A stretch of DNA of 28,918 bases, taken from a virus. The notes beneath the pieces are model-generated. The model was not told the DNA's origin. It searched no databases and worked only from the letters and a program-made list of their open reading frames with translations. The stretch is taken from IMG/VR virus record IMGVR_UViG_3300042874_000036, positions 1-28,918 of that record; one strand, written 5' to 3'. A program made the position numbers and the translations under genes. Positions 15,997 to 22,985 of the stretch are shown here, piece by piece; position 1 is the stretch's first letter; each line of letters starts with the position of its first letter.

Positions 15997-16011
15997 TAGT
16001 TCTTTTAAAAC

Positions 16012-16017
16012 AGGAGG
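16012..16017 (+). promoter_or_regulatory. strong Shine-Dalgarno site, unique in the window
   Basis: A full AGGAGG lies 4 bases before the ATG at 16022. It stands out because the other gene starts have A/T-rich leaders without an SD. It supports translation of the 26-residue ORF and suggests that this short segment came from an SD-using genome. Confidence 0.75.
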
Positions 16018-16021
16018 AGAA

Positions 16022-16102
16022 ATGATTACTTACAGAGAAATGACCCTCGCCGATATAAAAGCAGAGGGTTGGAAAAAGTCGGAACTTTCGGGGATTGTAT
16101 AA
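16022..16102 (+). CDS. 26-aa ORF with strong SD; leader peptide or gene remnant
   Basis: A 26-residue ORF that starts 4 bases after AGGAGG and ends 3 bases before the HNH gene. The peptide begins Met-Ile-Thr-Tyr-Arg-Glu-Met-Thr and resembles the first strand and helix of a larger enzyme, for example an acetyltransferase-like start, but it stops early. It could be a translated leader that helps expression of the HNH gene, or the surviving 5' end of a gene cut when the HNH gene was inserted. The strong SD makes translation likely; the function is not known. Confidence 0.5.
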   Translation: MITYREMTLADIKAEGWKKSELSGIV

Positions 16103-16105
16103 TTT

Positions 16106-16420
16106 ATGCCCTCGGAAACAAAGGAATGCTTTGGAAGGAGGCAACAAATCAAGTATTACACGAATTTAAAAGCGGAGGTTGAAATGGTAGCTTATGGATT
16201 GTGTCCTAAATGTAAAACCCTTCAAGAGCTTGAAAGGCATCACATCAAGCCGAGGAGGTTTTATAACGGAGATAAAACGCAACCTATTTTGTATTTATGC
16301 ACAAAGTGCCACCAAGATATTGAGCTTATTATATCAAGGCGGGAAAATGTGAACGGAAAGCCTAAATGCTTGCCGAGAGAAGAATACATCAGAATAGCGA
16401 TTGCATTTATCACGATCTAA
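16106..16420 (+). CDS. HNH endonuclease, free-standing
   Basis: A 104-residue HNH nuclease. Cys33 and Cys36 form the first zinc knuckle, His45-His46 the catalytic pair, and Cys65/Cys68-His69 the second knuckle and last metal-site residue. The protein is short, with a basic N-terminus. Lone HNH genes in tail operons are usually homing-type mobile genes, although some HNH proteins take part in packaging; those lie near terminase and this one does not. It interrupts the tail gene order between terminator and major tail protein and is followed by a perfect hairpin. Confidence 0.85.
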   Translation: MPSETKECFGRRQQIKYYTNLKAEVEMVAYGLCPKCKTLQELERHHIKPRRFYNGDKTQPILYLCTKCHQDIELIISRRENVNGKPKCLPREEYIRIAIAFITI

Positions 16421-16422
16421 AA

Positions 16423-16446
16423 AGGGGGACAGTTAATAGTCCCCCT
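16423..16446 (+). terminator. perfect 8-base hairpin after the HNH gene
   Basis: AGGGGGAC at 16423-16430 pairs perfectly with GTCCCCCT at 16439-16446 around an 8-base loop. It begins 3 bases after the HNH stop. An A/T-rich stretch follows without a run of T, so termination strength is uncertain. It may mark the right end of the inserted HNH cassette. Confidence 0.6.
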
Positions 16447-16472
16447 AACTTACAAAATAATTTAAAAAAAAT

Positions 16473-16652
16473 ATGTCAATCAAAAAATTTGAGGACAAGT
16501 CGCTTAATCCCGGAAAGGGTGTGACAGAAAAAGGCAAAAGTGCTATAATTGAAACAAAGGAAATAGAATTTTGCTACCCCACTATTGGGAAAACAATTTA
16601 CGCCAAATCTAAGGGGGAGGCAGACCAAAAAATTAAAAATTTATTAAATTAA
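16473..16652 (+). CDS. hypothetical tail-region protein, 59 aa
   Basis: A 59-residue ORF between the HNH cassette and the major tail gene, with the usual A-rich leader and T at -1. The N-terminal half has Asn-Pro-Gly-Lys-Gly and Lys-Gly-Lys-Ser segments. The second half contains a possible strand pair around Phe-Cys-Tyr-Pro-Thr-Ile-Gly-Lys-Thr and ends in a Lys-rich helix. I do not recognise it. Position just before the major tail protein fits a small tail component. Confidence 0.55.
   Translation: MSIKKFEDKSLNPGKGVTEKGKSAIIETKEIEFCYPTIGKTIYAKSKGEADQKIKNLLN
16521..16549 (+). promoter_or_regulatory. possible extended -10 promoter inside the 59-aa ORF
   Basis: GTGACA at 16521-16526 (5 of 6 to the -35 consensus), a 17-base spacer and TATAAT at 16544-16549 preceded by TGC. 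It has the same TGCTATAAT core as the intergenic candidates and lies 114 bases upstream of the major tail ATG, after the hairpin at 16423. It lies within coding sequence, so chance cannot be excluded. Confidence 0.45.
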
Positions 16653-16662
16653 GCCTAACATT

Positions 16663-17640
16663 ATGAGTGAATTATTAAAAAGGACATTCAACATTGGTGT
16701 CGGTAAAGAAACAACTCGGGGGACTAAGGTCACTCCGGCAATTTGGTTAAAGCCCACCTCGGAGGACTACAATGACCAAGTTGATGTTATAGCGACAGAG
16801 AGGTCTATGGGCGTAATTGAGGATAGTGATGACCAAGTTGTTGTTAAAAATTATTCAAGCGGGACTATTGCCGGCGAAGTCTTTGACAAGTCGTTCGGTT
16901 ATATCATCCTCGCTACTCTTGGGCAAATCAGTTCGGTCGCTAAGGTCGGGGACAGTGGTGTCTATGAGCATACAGGGTCAGTCTTGCAATCATCTCAACA
17001 TCCGTCTTTGACTCTTGAAATAAAGAGAGGGGCGATTGAACAAAAAGCATACCCGCTTTGTGTCGTTGAAAATTTAAAACTTTCCTCGGCCGTGAACGAG
17101 TATGTTGTTTACGAAGTCGGTCTGAAAGGAAAGAAAGGCGTTGCCTCTACTTCTACTCCGTCCTATGTTGTTGAGAATTACTTTTTGGCAAAGAATATTG
17201 CCGTTAAATTAGCGGACACTTATGCTGGGATTGGAAGTGCTATCGCTATTGATGTCAAAAGTTTAGAATTAAACATATCCAAGAACATTGAAGATAAGGA
17301 TTTGCTAAGTGTTGACGGGCCAAGTGATTTCCTAAACAAGCAAATGGTTATTGAGGGAGCGATTGAGATGTTTTTTGCAAGTGTTTATGCAAGAGATTAC
17401 GCATTAGACGGAACGGCTAAAGCAATGCAAATCGTAATGGAGAATAGCGGTGTTACGATCGGGGCGAGTTCGCATCCTAAAATCGTCATCAATCTCGCTA
17501 AGGTCAAATTTAGTGAGGCGTTGGTTAAGGGGGGCAATAATGATTTAGCGACAGTTGAGCTATCGTTTAAAGGGTTTTACTCTCAAACCGATAGCAAGAG
17601 CATAGAAGTCATCATCACGAACACACAAGCCTCTTATTAG
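16663..17640 (+). CDS. major tail (tube) protein
   Basis: A 325-residue tail tube protein. It opens with Phe-Asn-Ile-Gly-Val-Gly-Lys-Glu-Thr-Thr-Arg-Gly-Thr, a start typical of siphovirus tube proteins. Alternating strands follow, with Ser-Ser-Gly-Thr-Ile-Ala-Gly-Glu near 66-73, and a second beta-sandwich-like half. It polymerises into the tail tube around the tape measure. It precedes the chaperone genes, as expected, and is followed by an 11-base hairpin, as is the capsid gene. Confidence 0.85.
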   Translation: MSELLKRTFNIGVGKETTRGTKVTPAIWLKPTSEDYNDQVDVIATERSMGVIEDSDDQVVVKNYSSGTIAGEVFDKSFGYIILATLGQISSVAKVGDSGVYEHTGSVLQSSQHPSLTLEIKRGAIEQKAYPLCVVENLKLSSAVNEYVVYEVGLKGKKGVASTSTPSYVVENYFLAKNIAVKLADTYAGIGSAIAIDVKSLELNISKNIEDKDLLSVDGPSDFLNKQMVIEGAIEMFFASVYARDYALDGTAKAMQIVMENSGVTIGASSHPKIVINLAKVKFSEALVKGGNNDLATVELSFKGFYSQTDSKSIEVIITNTQASY

Positions 17641-17648
17641 TTAATCAA

Positions 17649-17674
17649 AGGCCCTGCTCGCTTGGGCGGGGCCT
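17649..17674 (+). terminator. hairpin after the major tail gene
   Basis: An 11-base stem (17649-17659 with 17664-17674, two G-U pairs) with a GCTT loop, 8 bases after the major tail stop. The sequence after it is A/T-rich but lacks a T-run. It probably lowers read-through or protects the abundant tail mRNA. It parallels the hairpin after the capsid gene. Confidence 0.65.
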
Positions 17675-17698
17675 ATTTATAAAATAATAAAAAACTTT

Positions 17699-18007
17699 AT
17701 GCCGGTATTAAAAGATTTTAGACATACTAAGGAGATAACCCTCCCGGGTTATGCAGAAAGCAAGGTTGTCATTTTTCACTCGCTATTGGCGGGAGATAGT
17801 GATTTGATTGTTGAACTGCAAAGGGATTTAAAACCAAGCAAGATAATTTTAATCTTGCCGAAGTTGATTAAGGAGTGGAACTTTACTGATGAGAATGGTG
17901 CGGTCTTGCCGATCACTCCTGAAAATGTGAATTTGCTTGATGACAAAGATTTGAAGTTTATGATTGAACAGGTGCAAGAATTTGCTGAAAGTATAAAAAA
18001 AAAATAA
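17699..18007 (+). CDS. tail assembly chaperone, gpG-like
   Basis: A 102-residue protein between the major tail protein and the tape measure, the position of lambda gpG. It has an N-terminal beta part (Ile-Thr-Leu-Pro-Gly-Tyr) and a helical C-terminal half ending in Lys-Lys-Lys. The last codons are part of a 10-A run (17995-18004) immediately before the TAA. The chaperone is thought to bind the tape measure during tail assembly and is not in the finished tail. The A-run and the open -1 frame beyond it indicate programmed frameshifting. Confidence 0.8.
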   Translation: MPVLKDFRHTKEITLPGYAESKVVIFHSLLAGDSDLIVELQRDLKPSKIILILPKLIKEWNFTDENGAVLPITPENVNLLDDKDLKFMIEQVQEFAESIKKK

Positions 18008-18138
18008 AGCAAGAGGTTTTAGTGTGCCTTGAAATGGGTTGGACACAAAAACAGTTGCTCAATGATAACTCAAACGATTTTCTCAACGAGCTTATAGTTG
18101 AACTAAACCGGAGAAGTCGCAAAAATAAATTCAAATAG
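17699..18138 (+). CDS. gpGT-like fusion made by -1 ribosomal frameshift
   Basis: The gpG frame ends at 18007, but the -1 frame stays open from the A-run to a TAG at 18136-18138 and gives about 45 more residues. These include Cys-Leu-Glu-Met-Gly-Trp-Thr-Gln-Lys-Gln-Leu-Leu and Phe-Leu-Asn-Glu-Leu, typical of tail T domains. A slippery heptamer (A AAA AAA, 17995-18001) in gpG phase allows a -1 slip, for a product of about 146 residues. The T region has no ATG near its start and no room for a separate gene, and it ends 2 bases before the tape-measure ATG. This matches the lambda G/GT arrangement. Frameshifting is inferred. Confidence 0.8.
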
Positions 18139-18140
18139 AT

Positions 18141-19598
18141 ATGGACTCAAATAAAAGTTTAGTGCTATCAATAGTTGGAAAGGATGAAACAAAGCAAGCA
18201 TTTGATAGTGTTAACAAAAGTTTAGGGGTCACAGAAAAACAAGCAAAGAGTTTTGGGGAAACAATGGGAGGTATCGGAAAATCCTTGTCATCCTTTGGAA
18301 AAACTATGTCCTTGTCAGTCACGGCTCCGATTGTCGCGATCGGTGGCTTTGCTTTGCAAGCTGGTGCAGAGTTAGACACCCTCCGAGGCTCTTATGGCAG
18401 AATGACAAAGTCAATGGGGATTGATGCTGATGAGATGTTAGCGGTAATGAAAAAAACATCTCAAGGAACTATCTCGGAAAATAAGTTGCTTTTAGCGGCC
18501 AATAAAGCGATGTCCCTCGGGGTTGTTAAAAACACGGATGAAATGGCTACAATTATGGAGATTGCTCGTGTTAAGGGTCAAACAATGGGGCTTTCAATGG
18601 AACAGGCATTTGGCGATTTAGTTACTGGTTTAGGTCGTGGCTCTGCTATGATTTTGGATAACTTGGGCATTACAGTCAAGGTCGGAGAAGTCAATGAGCA
18701 ATACGCTGCATCAATCGGAAAAGTCGCAAGCGAATTGACCGCAGAGGAGCAAAAAATGGCCCTCGTGAATGCTGTCGTTAGTCAAGGAAAAACAGAATTG
18801 GCGAATATGGGAGAGGTCGCCTTAACTAATCAAGAAAAATTGGCACAGATGACAACGAAGTTGACTGATATGAAGGCGGAAATTGGAACTCAGTTGTTGC
18901 CTTATGCGGTTAAATTGGCAGAAACATTAAGCGTATGGATTGAGAGGTTTACAAATCTTGATAGTGGAATTAAAACCATTATTTTCGTCATTGCGGGGTT
19001 CTTGGCGATCCTCGGCCCATTAGCCTTAATAATTTCAAGTTTGATAACAGTTGGCACAGCCTTTGGGGTGGTTATCGGCTTTCTCGCAACACCTATTGGC
19101 TTGATTGCCGCAGCTATTGCCGGGGTCATCATTGTTGGTATCTTGTTATATAAAAATTGGGATACTGTAAAATGGGCGGCCGGGGAGTTATGGAAATTCC
19201 TCACAAAAACTTGGGGTGACGGGACTGATTGGCTTAAAAAACAAATTGATAAATTGATTGCTTGGTTTGACGACTTAATTGAAAAGATTAAAAGTGCTAT
19301 TGATTGGATTAAAAAATATTCGGGCTATGATGCAATTAGCGGTGCAGTAAGCAATGTCTTTGGCGGAGGGAAAGCCGCGGGAGGATTTGTGAGTGCGGGG
19401 ACATCTTACATCGTCGGGGAGAAAGGCCCGGAAATGTTTAGCCCGTCACGAAATGGCTATATTACACCGAACAATAAAATGGCCGGCGGTGGTGGCATAA
19501 ATATCACGATCACAGGAAATACTTTATTAGATAGTCGAGCCGGAGAAAAGATTGGGGATTTGATTATTAAAAGATTAAAATTAAGTAATTCGTTATGA
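18141..19598 (+). CDS. tape measure protein
   Basis: A 485-residue protein. Residues 1-270 are helical with Gly/Ser-rich turns and contain the phage tail tape-measure core segment (near 80-220). Residues about 275-340 are strongly hydrophobic with Ala/Ile/Gly helices, as in tape measures that cross the membrane during injection. The Gly-rich C-terminus has Val-Gly-Glu-Lys-Gly-Pro-Glu-Met-Phe-Ser-Pro, a common tape-measure end motif. At about 0.15 nm per residue its length predicts a short tail near 70 nm. It overlaps the next gene by 4 bases (ATGA). Confidence 0.9.
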   Translation: MDSNKSLVLSIVGKDETKQAFDSVNKSLGVTEKQAKSFGETMGGIGKSLSSFGKTMSLSVTAPIVAIGGFALQAGAELDTLRGSYGRMTKSMGIDADEMLAVMKKTSQGTISENKLLLAANKAMSLGVVKNTDEMATIMEIARVKGQTMGLSMEQAFGDLVTGLGRGSAMILDNLGITVKVGEVNEQYAASIGKVASELTAEEQKMALVNAVVSQGKTELANMGEVALTNQEKLAQMTTKLTDMKAEIGTQLLPYAVKLAETLSVWIERFTNLDSGIKTIIFVIAGFLAILGPLALIISSLITVGTAFGVVIGFLATPIGLIAAAIAGVIIVGILLYKNWDTVKWAAGELWKFLTKTWGDGTDWLKKQIDKLIAWFDDLIEKIKSAIDWIKKYSGYDAISGAVSNVFGGGKAAGGFVSAGTSYIVGEKGPEMFSPSRNGYITPNNKMAGGGGINITITGNTLLDSRAGEKIGDLIIKRLKLSNSL

Positions 19599-21073
19599 AC
19601 TTAATTGTTAAAATTGAGGGGGTAGACAAATCGGATGTCATTGATTGGCCCTCGTTTACAATTGAAGATAACATTGACGAGCAACCTGACATTTGTTCTT
19701 TTTCAATACAGACACACACGGGGCAGACTTATTCGCCCTCAGTGAATGATGAGGTTGAAGTTTTTGACGATCTAACAAAAATCTTTGGGGGTCGTATCTT
19801 GTCAATCTCAAATTCAATCAATGGCGACATCAGTGAGTTCGCAATTACCTGTAAAGATTACACCGCAGAATTAGACAGGATTTTAGTTACTGATAGTTTT
19901 AACAGCACAACCGTCGAGGAGATTATAGAATACATTTGTGATAATTATTTATCAGATATTACTTACGCCAATGTTGCCTGCACAGTCTCGGTTTCAAAGA
20001 TTGTTTTTAATAAAATGACAGTTTCAAAATGTATCTCGGAGTTAGCAAAACTCGTCAACTATTCTTGGTATATTGACTATAACAAGGACATTCACTTTTT
20101 TGTAAAAAATACGGAAGTTGCCCCGTTCTCGATAACTGACACAAGCACAGATATAATCGCAGACAGTTTGAGATTAGAAAATGATTTAAGCCAATTGCGG
20201 AATGTCGTCATTATCCGGGGAGGGGAAAAAGTAGCAACTAACACAAGAACTAAAAATCACACAGCCAACGGAACTATAACTACATTTAATACAGATTTTA
20301 AATTTGCGAATAAGCCGGTCGTTAAGGTCGACACAGTTGAGGTCACAGTCGGGGTTGAGAATTTAGATAATACCGGCTTTACCTGTTATTGGGATTATAA
20401 CCAAAAATACATTCGCTTTGATGTTGCTCCAACAGATACTTATGAGATTGAAATTATCGGTTATCCGTTAATACCAATCATCGCACAAGTTGAGGACTTG
20501 GGCAGTATATCCCGCTACGGGAGATTTGAATTTGCTAAAACCGATAAAACGATCAAGAGTTCGGAGGAGGCAAAACTTTACGGGGAGGCTCAATTGAATG
20601 CTTATGGCAACTCAATCCGAGAGGGTTCATTTAGAACTTATACCGGAGGGGCAAGAAGTGGGCAAGCGATTTCAATTTCAATCACAAGCCTCGGGGTTGA
20701 GGAGATTTTTATTATTCAACGGACAACACTGTCAATGATTAGTCGGACAAAAGGAGAGTGGTCAATTGAATTAGCGACATTGAAGACAATCGGTATTATT
20801 CAGTTTTTACAAAATCAGTTAATCAATGACAATAAAAAAGTTGATTTCAATGAGGACGATGTTTTGGAAAAGTATTATATGGACCACCAAGATGTCGATG
20901 TCACGGAACTGGTCGGCCCGTTAGAGGCTATAACCCACGATGACTTAGATGTTGAGGTCGTGGAGGACATAGCAATTCTTGATGAAGTCGAGTTTGTTTT
21001 GTGTCCATATACACCCACGGGGGGGAGCGACATCAAGCGTGAGTTTTGCCTTGATAGGGGTTTATTAGTTTAA
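19595..21073 (+). CDS. tail hub / distal tail protein
   Basis: A 492-residue beta-rich protein directly after the tape measure. The N-terminal 100 residues form the hub-type opening (Ile-Glu-Asp-Asn-Ile-Asp-Glu, then Phe-Gly-Gly-Arg-Ile near 64-68). A helical insert with Tyr-Ile-Cys-Asp-Asn-Tyr follows, then further beta domains. This organisation resembles gp27-like/tail-associated hub proteins that close the tube and carry the fibres. No peptidase motif is seen. No separate distal tail (Dit) gene precedes it, so this one may hold both roles. The C-terminal 60 residues are very acidic and may bind the next fibre protein. Confidence 0.72.
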   Translation: MNLIVKIEGVDKSDVIDWPSFTIEDNIDEQPDICSFSIQTHTGQTYSPSVNDEVEVFDDLTKIFGGRILSISNSINGDISEFAITCKDYTAELDRILVTDSFNSTTVEEIIEYICDNYLSDITYANVACTVSVSKIVFNKMTVSKCISELAKLVNYSWYIDYNKDIHFFVKNTEVAPFSITDTSTDIIADSLRLENDLSQLRNVVIIRGGEKVATNTRTKNHTANGTITTFNTDFKFANKPVVKVDTVEVTVGVENLDNTGFTCYWDYNQKYIRFDVAPTDTYEIEIIGYPLIPIIAQVEDLGSISRYGRFEFAKTDKTIKSSEEAKLYGEAQLNAYGNSIREGSFRTYTGGARSGQAISISITSLGVEEIFIIQRTTLSMISRTKGEWSIELATLKTIGIIQFLQNQLINDNKKVDFNEDDVLEKYYMDHQDVDVTELVGPLEAITHDDLDVEVVEDIAILDEVEFVLCPYTPTGGSDIKREFCLDRGLLV

Positions 21074-21089
21074 AAATAATCAAAAAAAT

Positions 21090-21686
21090 ATGAAAACACT
21101 TGAACAAAAAACAGGAGTTATCGGGGAGATTAAAGCGGAATTTTATGACCAAGCTGCTCTTTCCTCAACAGATAAAAAAATAAATAAAGTTTTAGAACTC
21201 GCAAAGAAAAAGATTTTGCCTAAATTACACGGGAAATTCCGGGCAGAGTTTTATAAGCGTTACAAAAAACTTTATCGCCTCGGGAATTTAGTTGCGGTTG
21301 ATGAAAAGAAAAATGTCATTTGCAACGCCGGTTTTAATGCGATCACAAAATTATTGACTGGCGACACCACCTATACCGGGGAAATAAACAAAGCATTGCT
21401 CGGTGATGGCTCAGGCTCTGCATCAGCAACAGACACGGAATTAATCAATGAGGCCTACAGAAACGATATGGCCTCCGGGTCGGATGACGAAAATATTGCC
21501 TATTTAACTGCTTTCTTTACGGAGGCAGAATGCTCGGGGACTTTCACGGAGTTCGGAAATTGCATTGACGGGACTGGCACGGAAAACACGGGCCAACTGT
21601 GGTCGCATATCGCCGGATTAAATTGGGTTAAGGATACCAACACCGCTTTGGTAATTTCTTGTAAATATACCTTTGCAAGTGTTTAG
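21090..21686 (+). CDS. tail-tip/fibre-associated structural protein, 198 aa
   Basis: A 198-residue protein. Residues 1-75 are basic and helical. Residues about 78-198 form a beta-rich domain opening with Asn-Ala-Gly-Phe-Asn-Ala-Ile-Thr-Lys-Leu-Leu, then Ala-Leu-Leu-Gly-Asp-Gly-Ser-Gly. As I recall, this segment is frequent in phage tail proteins that link hub and fibre. No enzyme motif is present. The location between hub and kelch fibre supports a tail-tip role. A perfect inverted repeat overlaps its stop codon. Confidence 0.65.
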   Translation: MKTLEQKTGVIGEIKAEFYDQAALSSTDKKINKVLELAKKKILPKLHGKFRAEFYKRYKKLYRLGNLVAVDEKKNVICNAGFNAITKLLTGDTTYTGEINKALLGDGSGSASATDTELINEAYRNDMASGSDDENIAYLTAFFTEAECSGTFTEFGNCIDGTGTENTGQLWSHIAGLNWVKDTNTALVISCKYTFASV

Positions 21687-21700
21687 ACAAAAAGTCTAAA
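21682..21700 (+). repeat. perfect 7-base inverted repeat over a promoter -35 box
   Basis: TTTAGAC at 21682-21688 and GTCTAAA at 21694-21700 form a perfect inverted repeat with an AAAAA spacer. It includes the TAG stop of the preceding gene and covers the candidate -35 box at 21684-21689. It may be an operator for a dimeric regulator or a weak RNA hairpin. It is not followed by a T-run. Confidence 0.5.
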
Positions 21701-21712
21701 TTGTGCTAAAAT
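21684..21712 (+). promoter_or_regulatory. candidate extended -10 promoter
   Basis: TAGACA at 21684-21689 (5 of 6), a 17-base spacer and TAAAAT at 21707-21712 (5 of 6) preceded by TGC. It lies in the 32-base gap before the 81-aa gene, whose ATG is only 7 bases past the -10, so that first gene would have a nearly leaderless mRNA. Confidence 0.5.
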
Positions 21713-21718
21713 TAAAAT

Positions 21719-21964
21719 ATGAAAACAGAAAAAATCAAAATCAAAGAAGATAATATCTTGACCGTTAAGGTTAAGGTTAAAAATAAAGTTGAGGCCTATG
21801 CAGTCGTCAGCGAATTAGGTTTTGATTATGATGTGCAGAGTGCGGAAATTAACGGACACAAAGAAACCTTTGACAAAAAAAATGCACCGGCACAATTTTT
21901 CCGTGACAATTCTAAAAACAAAAAAATCTTCCGTGATATAAAAGCGGAGAGATCTAAAAAATAA
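21719..21964 (+). CDS. hypothetical basic protein, 81 aa
   Basis: An 81-residue Lys-rich protein. Residues 3-35 alternate as beta strands (Ile-Lys-Ile-Lys, then Val-Lys-Val-Lys-Val-Lys) and the C-terminal third is charged. I recognise no family. Between a tail-tip gene and the kelch fibre, it may be a small tail component or fibre chaperone. Its start has T at -1 and lies 6 bases after a candidate -10 box. Confidence 0.55.
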   Translation: MKTEKIKIKEDNILTVKVKVKNKVEAYAVVSELGFDYDVQSAEINGHKETFDKKNAPAQFFRDNSKNKKIFRDIKAERSKK

Positions 21965-21967
21965 ACT

Positions 21968-22984
21968 ATGAAAATTTGGAGTGCAGGCGAAAAATTAAAT
22001 GCGAGTGACCTCAACGAAAATTTTGATGAGGCAATCAGAATTGAGGACAAGACAGAGGACTATGTTGCTAATGCCGATAATGTTGGTCGTGTTTGGTTTA
22101 GGACTGATTTGGTTGGAGTTATTAAAACAGTTATACATCAATTAGAGGCAAGTGCTTGGTCTGTTAGTGGTAATTTATCAACAGCAAGACAATATAATGG
22201 AGGTGCGGGTTTATTAAGTGCCGGGTTGACTGTTGGTGGTAATAATGGAAGTTATCTCAATACAACGGAAGAATTTAATGGCACATCTTGGAGTTCGGGC
22301 GGTAATATGTCAACAACAAGGCAAGGATCTGGTTGTGCAGGATTACAAACTTCCGCAATAACTTTTGGAGGATATAATGGTTCTAATTTATCAAGTTGTG
22401 AGGAATATGACGGAACGAGTTGGAGTTCGGGCGGTAATATGTCAGTTTATAGATTAAATACAAGGGGGGCCGGAACGCTATTGGCCGGTTTAGCAGTTGG
22501 TGGAGAGGACGCTTACGGAACGCATAAAAGTTCGGAGGAATACAACGGAACGAGTTGGTCAAGTGGGACAAGTATGCCAAATGCTACTTATGGCCACGGA
22601 AGTGCAGGGACACAAAGTGAGGGACTTGCTTTTGGATCAGAAAATAATAGTTATGTTAGTCAAACAGTTGAATATAATGGAACAAGTTGGTCATCAAGTA
22701 ATAATTTAGCTACTGGCAGAAAGCAATTAGTTGGTTGTGGATCTCAAACTGCCGGGCTTGCCTCTTGTGGTGCAAACTCAGCTTGGACAGCATTGTCATC
22801 TACGGAAAACTATGACGGGACAAATTGGTCGGCAGGAAGTTCTGCTGTATCGGCAGTTTATCGTAATGGAGGTGCAGGAACACAGGGCAATGCTTTTATG
22901 GCCGGTGCAGATGGTGGATCTACTGCCACGCAAATTTTAGTGTCATCAGCAGAGTATGAAGTTAAACAATTTAGCTTAGAATAA
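21968..22984 (+). CDS. tail fibre with kelch-type beta-propeller repeats
   Basis: A 338-residue protein. Residues 1-55 form the attachment part (Leu-Asn-Ala-Ser-Asp-Leu-Asn-Glu-Asn-Phe, a frequent phage fibre opening). Residues about 60-330 hold six repeats of about 45 residues. Each has a Gly-Ala-Gly step, a Gly-Gly strand, a Glu-Tyr/Phe-Asn/Asp-Gly-Thr segment and a Ser-Trp-Ser strand, the layout of a kelch-like propeller with about six blades. Propellers often bind sugars or proteins, so host recognition is likely. The gene is rich in non-CGATC GATC sites and repeats, unlike its neighbours, which suggests exchange. Confidence 0.8.
   Translation: MKIWSAGEKLNASDLNENFDEAIRIEDKTEDYVANADNVGRVWFRTDLVGVIKTVIHQLEASAWSVSGNLSTARQYNGGAGLLSAGLTVGGNNGSYLNTTEEFNGTSWSSGGNMSTTRQGSGCAGLQTSAITFGGYNGSNLSSCEEYDGTSWSSGGNMSVYRLNTRGAGTLLAGLAVGGEDAYGTHKSSEEYNGTSWSSGTSMPNATYGHGSAGTQSEGLAFGSENNSYVSQTVEYNGTSWSSSNNLATGRKQLVGCGSQTAGLASCGANSAWTALSSTENYDGTNWSAGSSAVSAVYRNGGAGTQGNAFMAGADGGSTATQILVSSAEYEVKQFSLE
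22150..22835 (+). repeat. six tandem coding repeats of about 135 bases (kelch blades)
   Basis: Copies with a Trp codon near 22157, 22286, 22419, 22553, 22684 and 22826 recur every 130-140 bases. The two copies near 22275 and 22410 share the same 22-base stretch from the Trp codon on. The high identity points to recent duplication or homogenisation of blades, which would let the propeller vary by recombination. Confidence 0.7.
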
Positions 22985-22985
22985 T

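Noticed and set aside
22150-22835. CRISPR-like array
   Set aside because: The repeats are about 135 bases, in frame and encode kelch blades. There are no short identical repeats with unique spacers.
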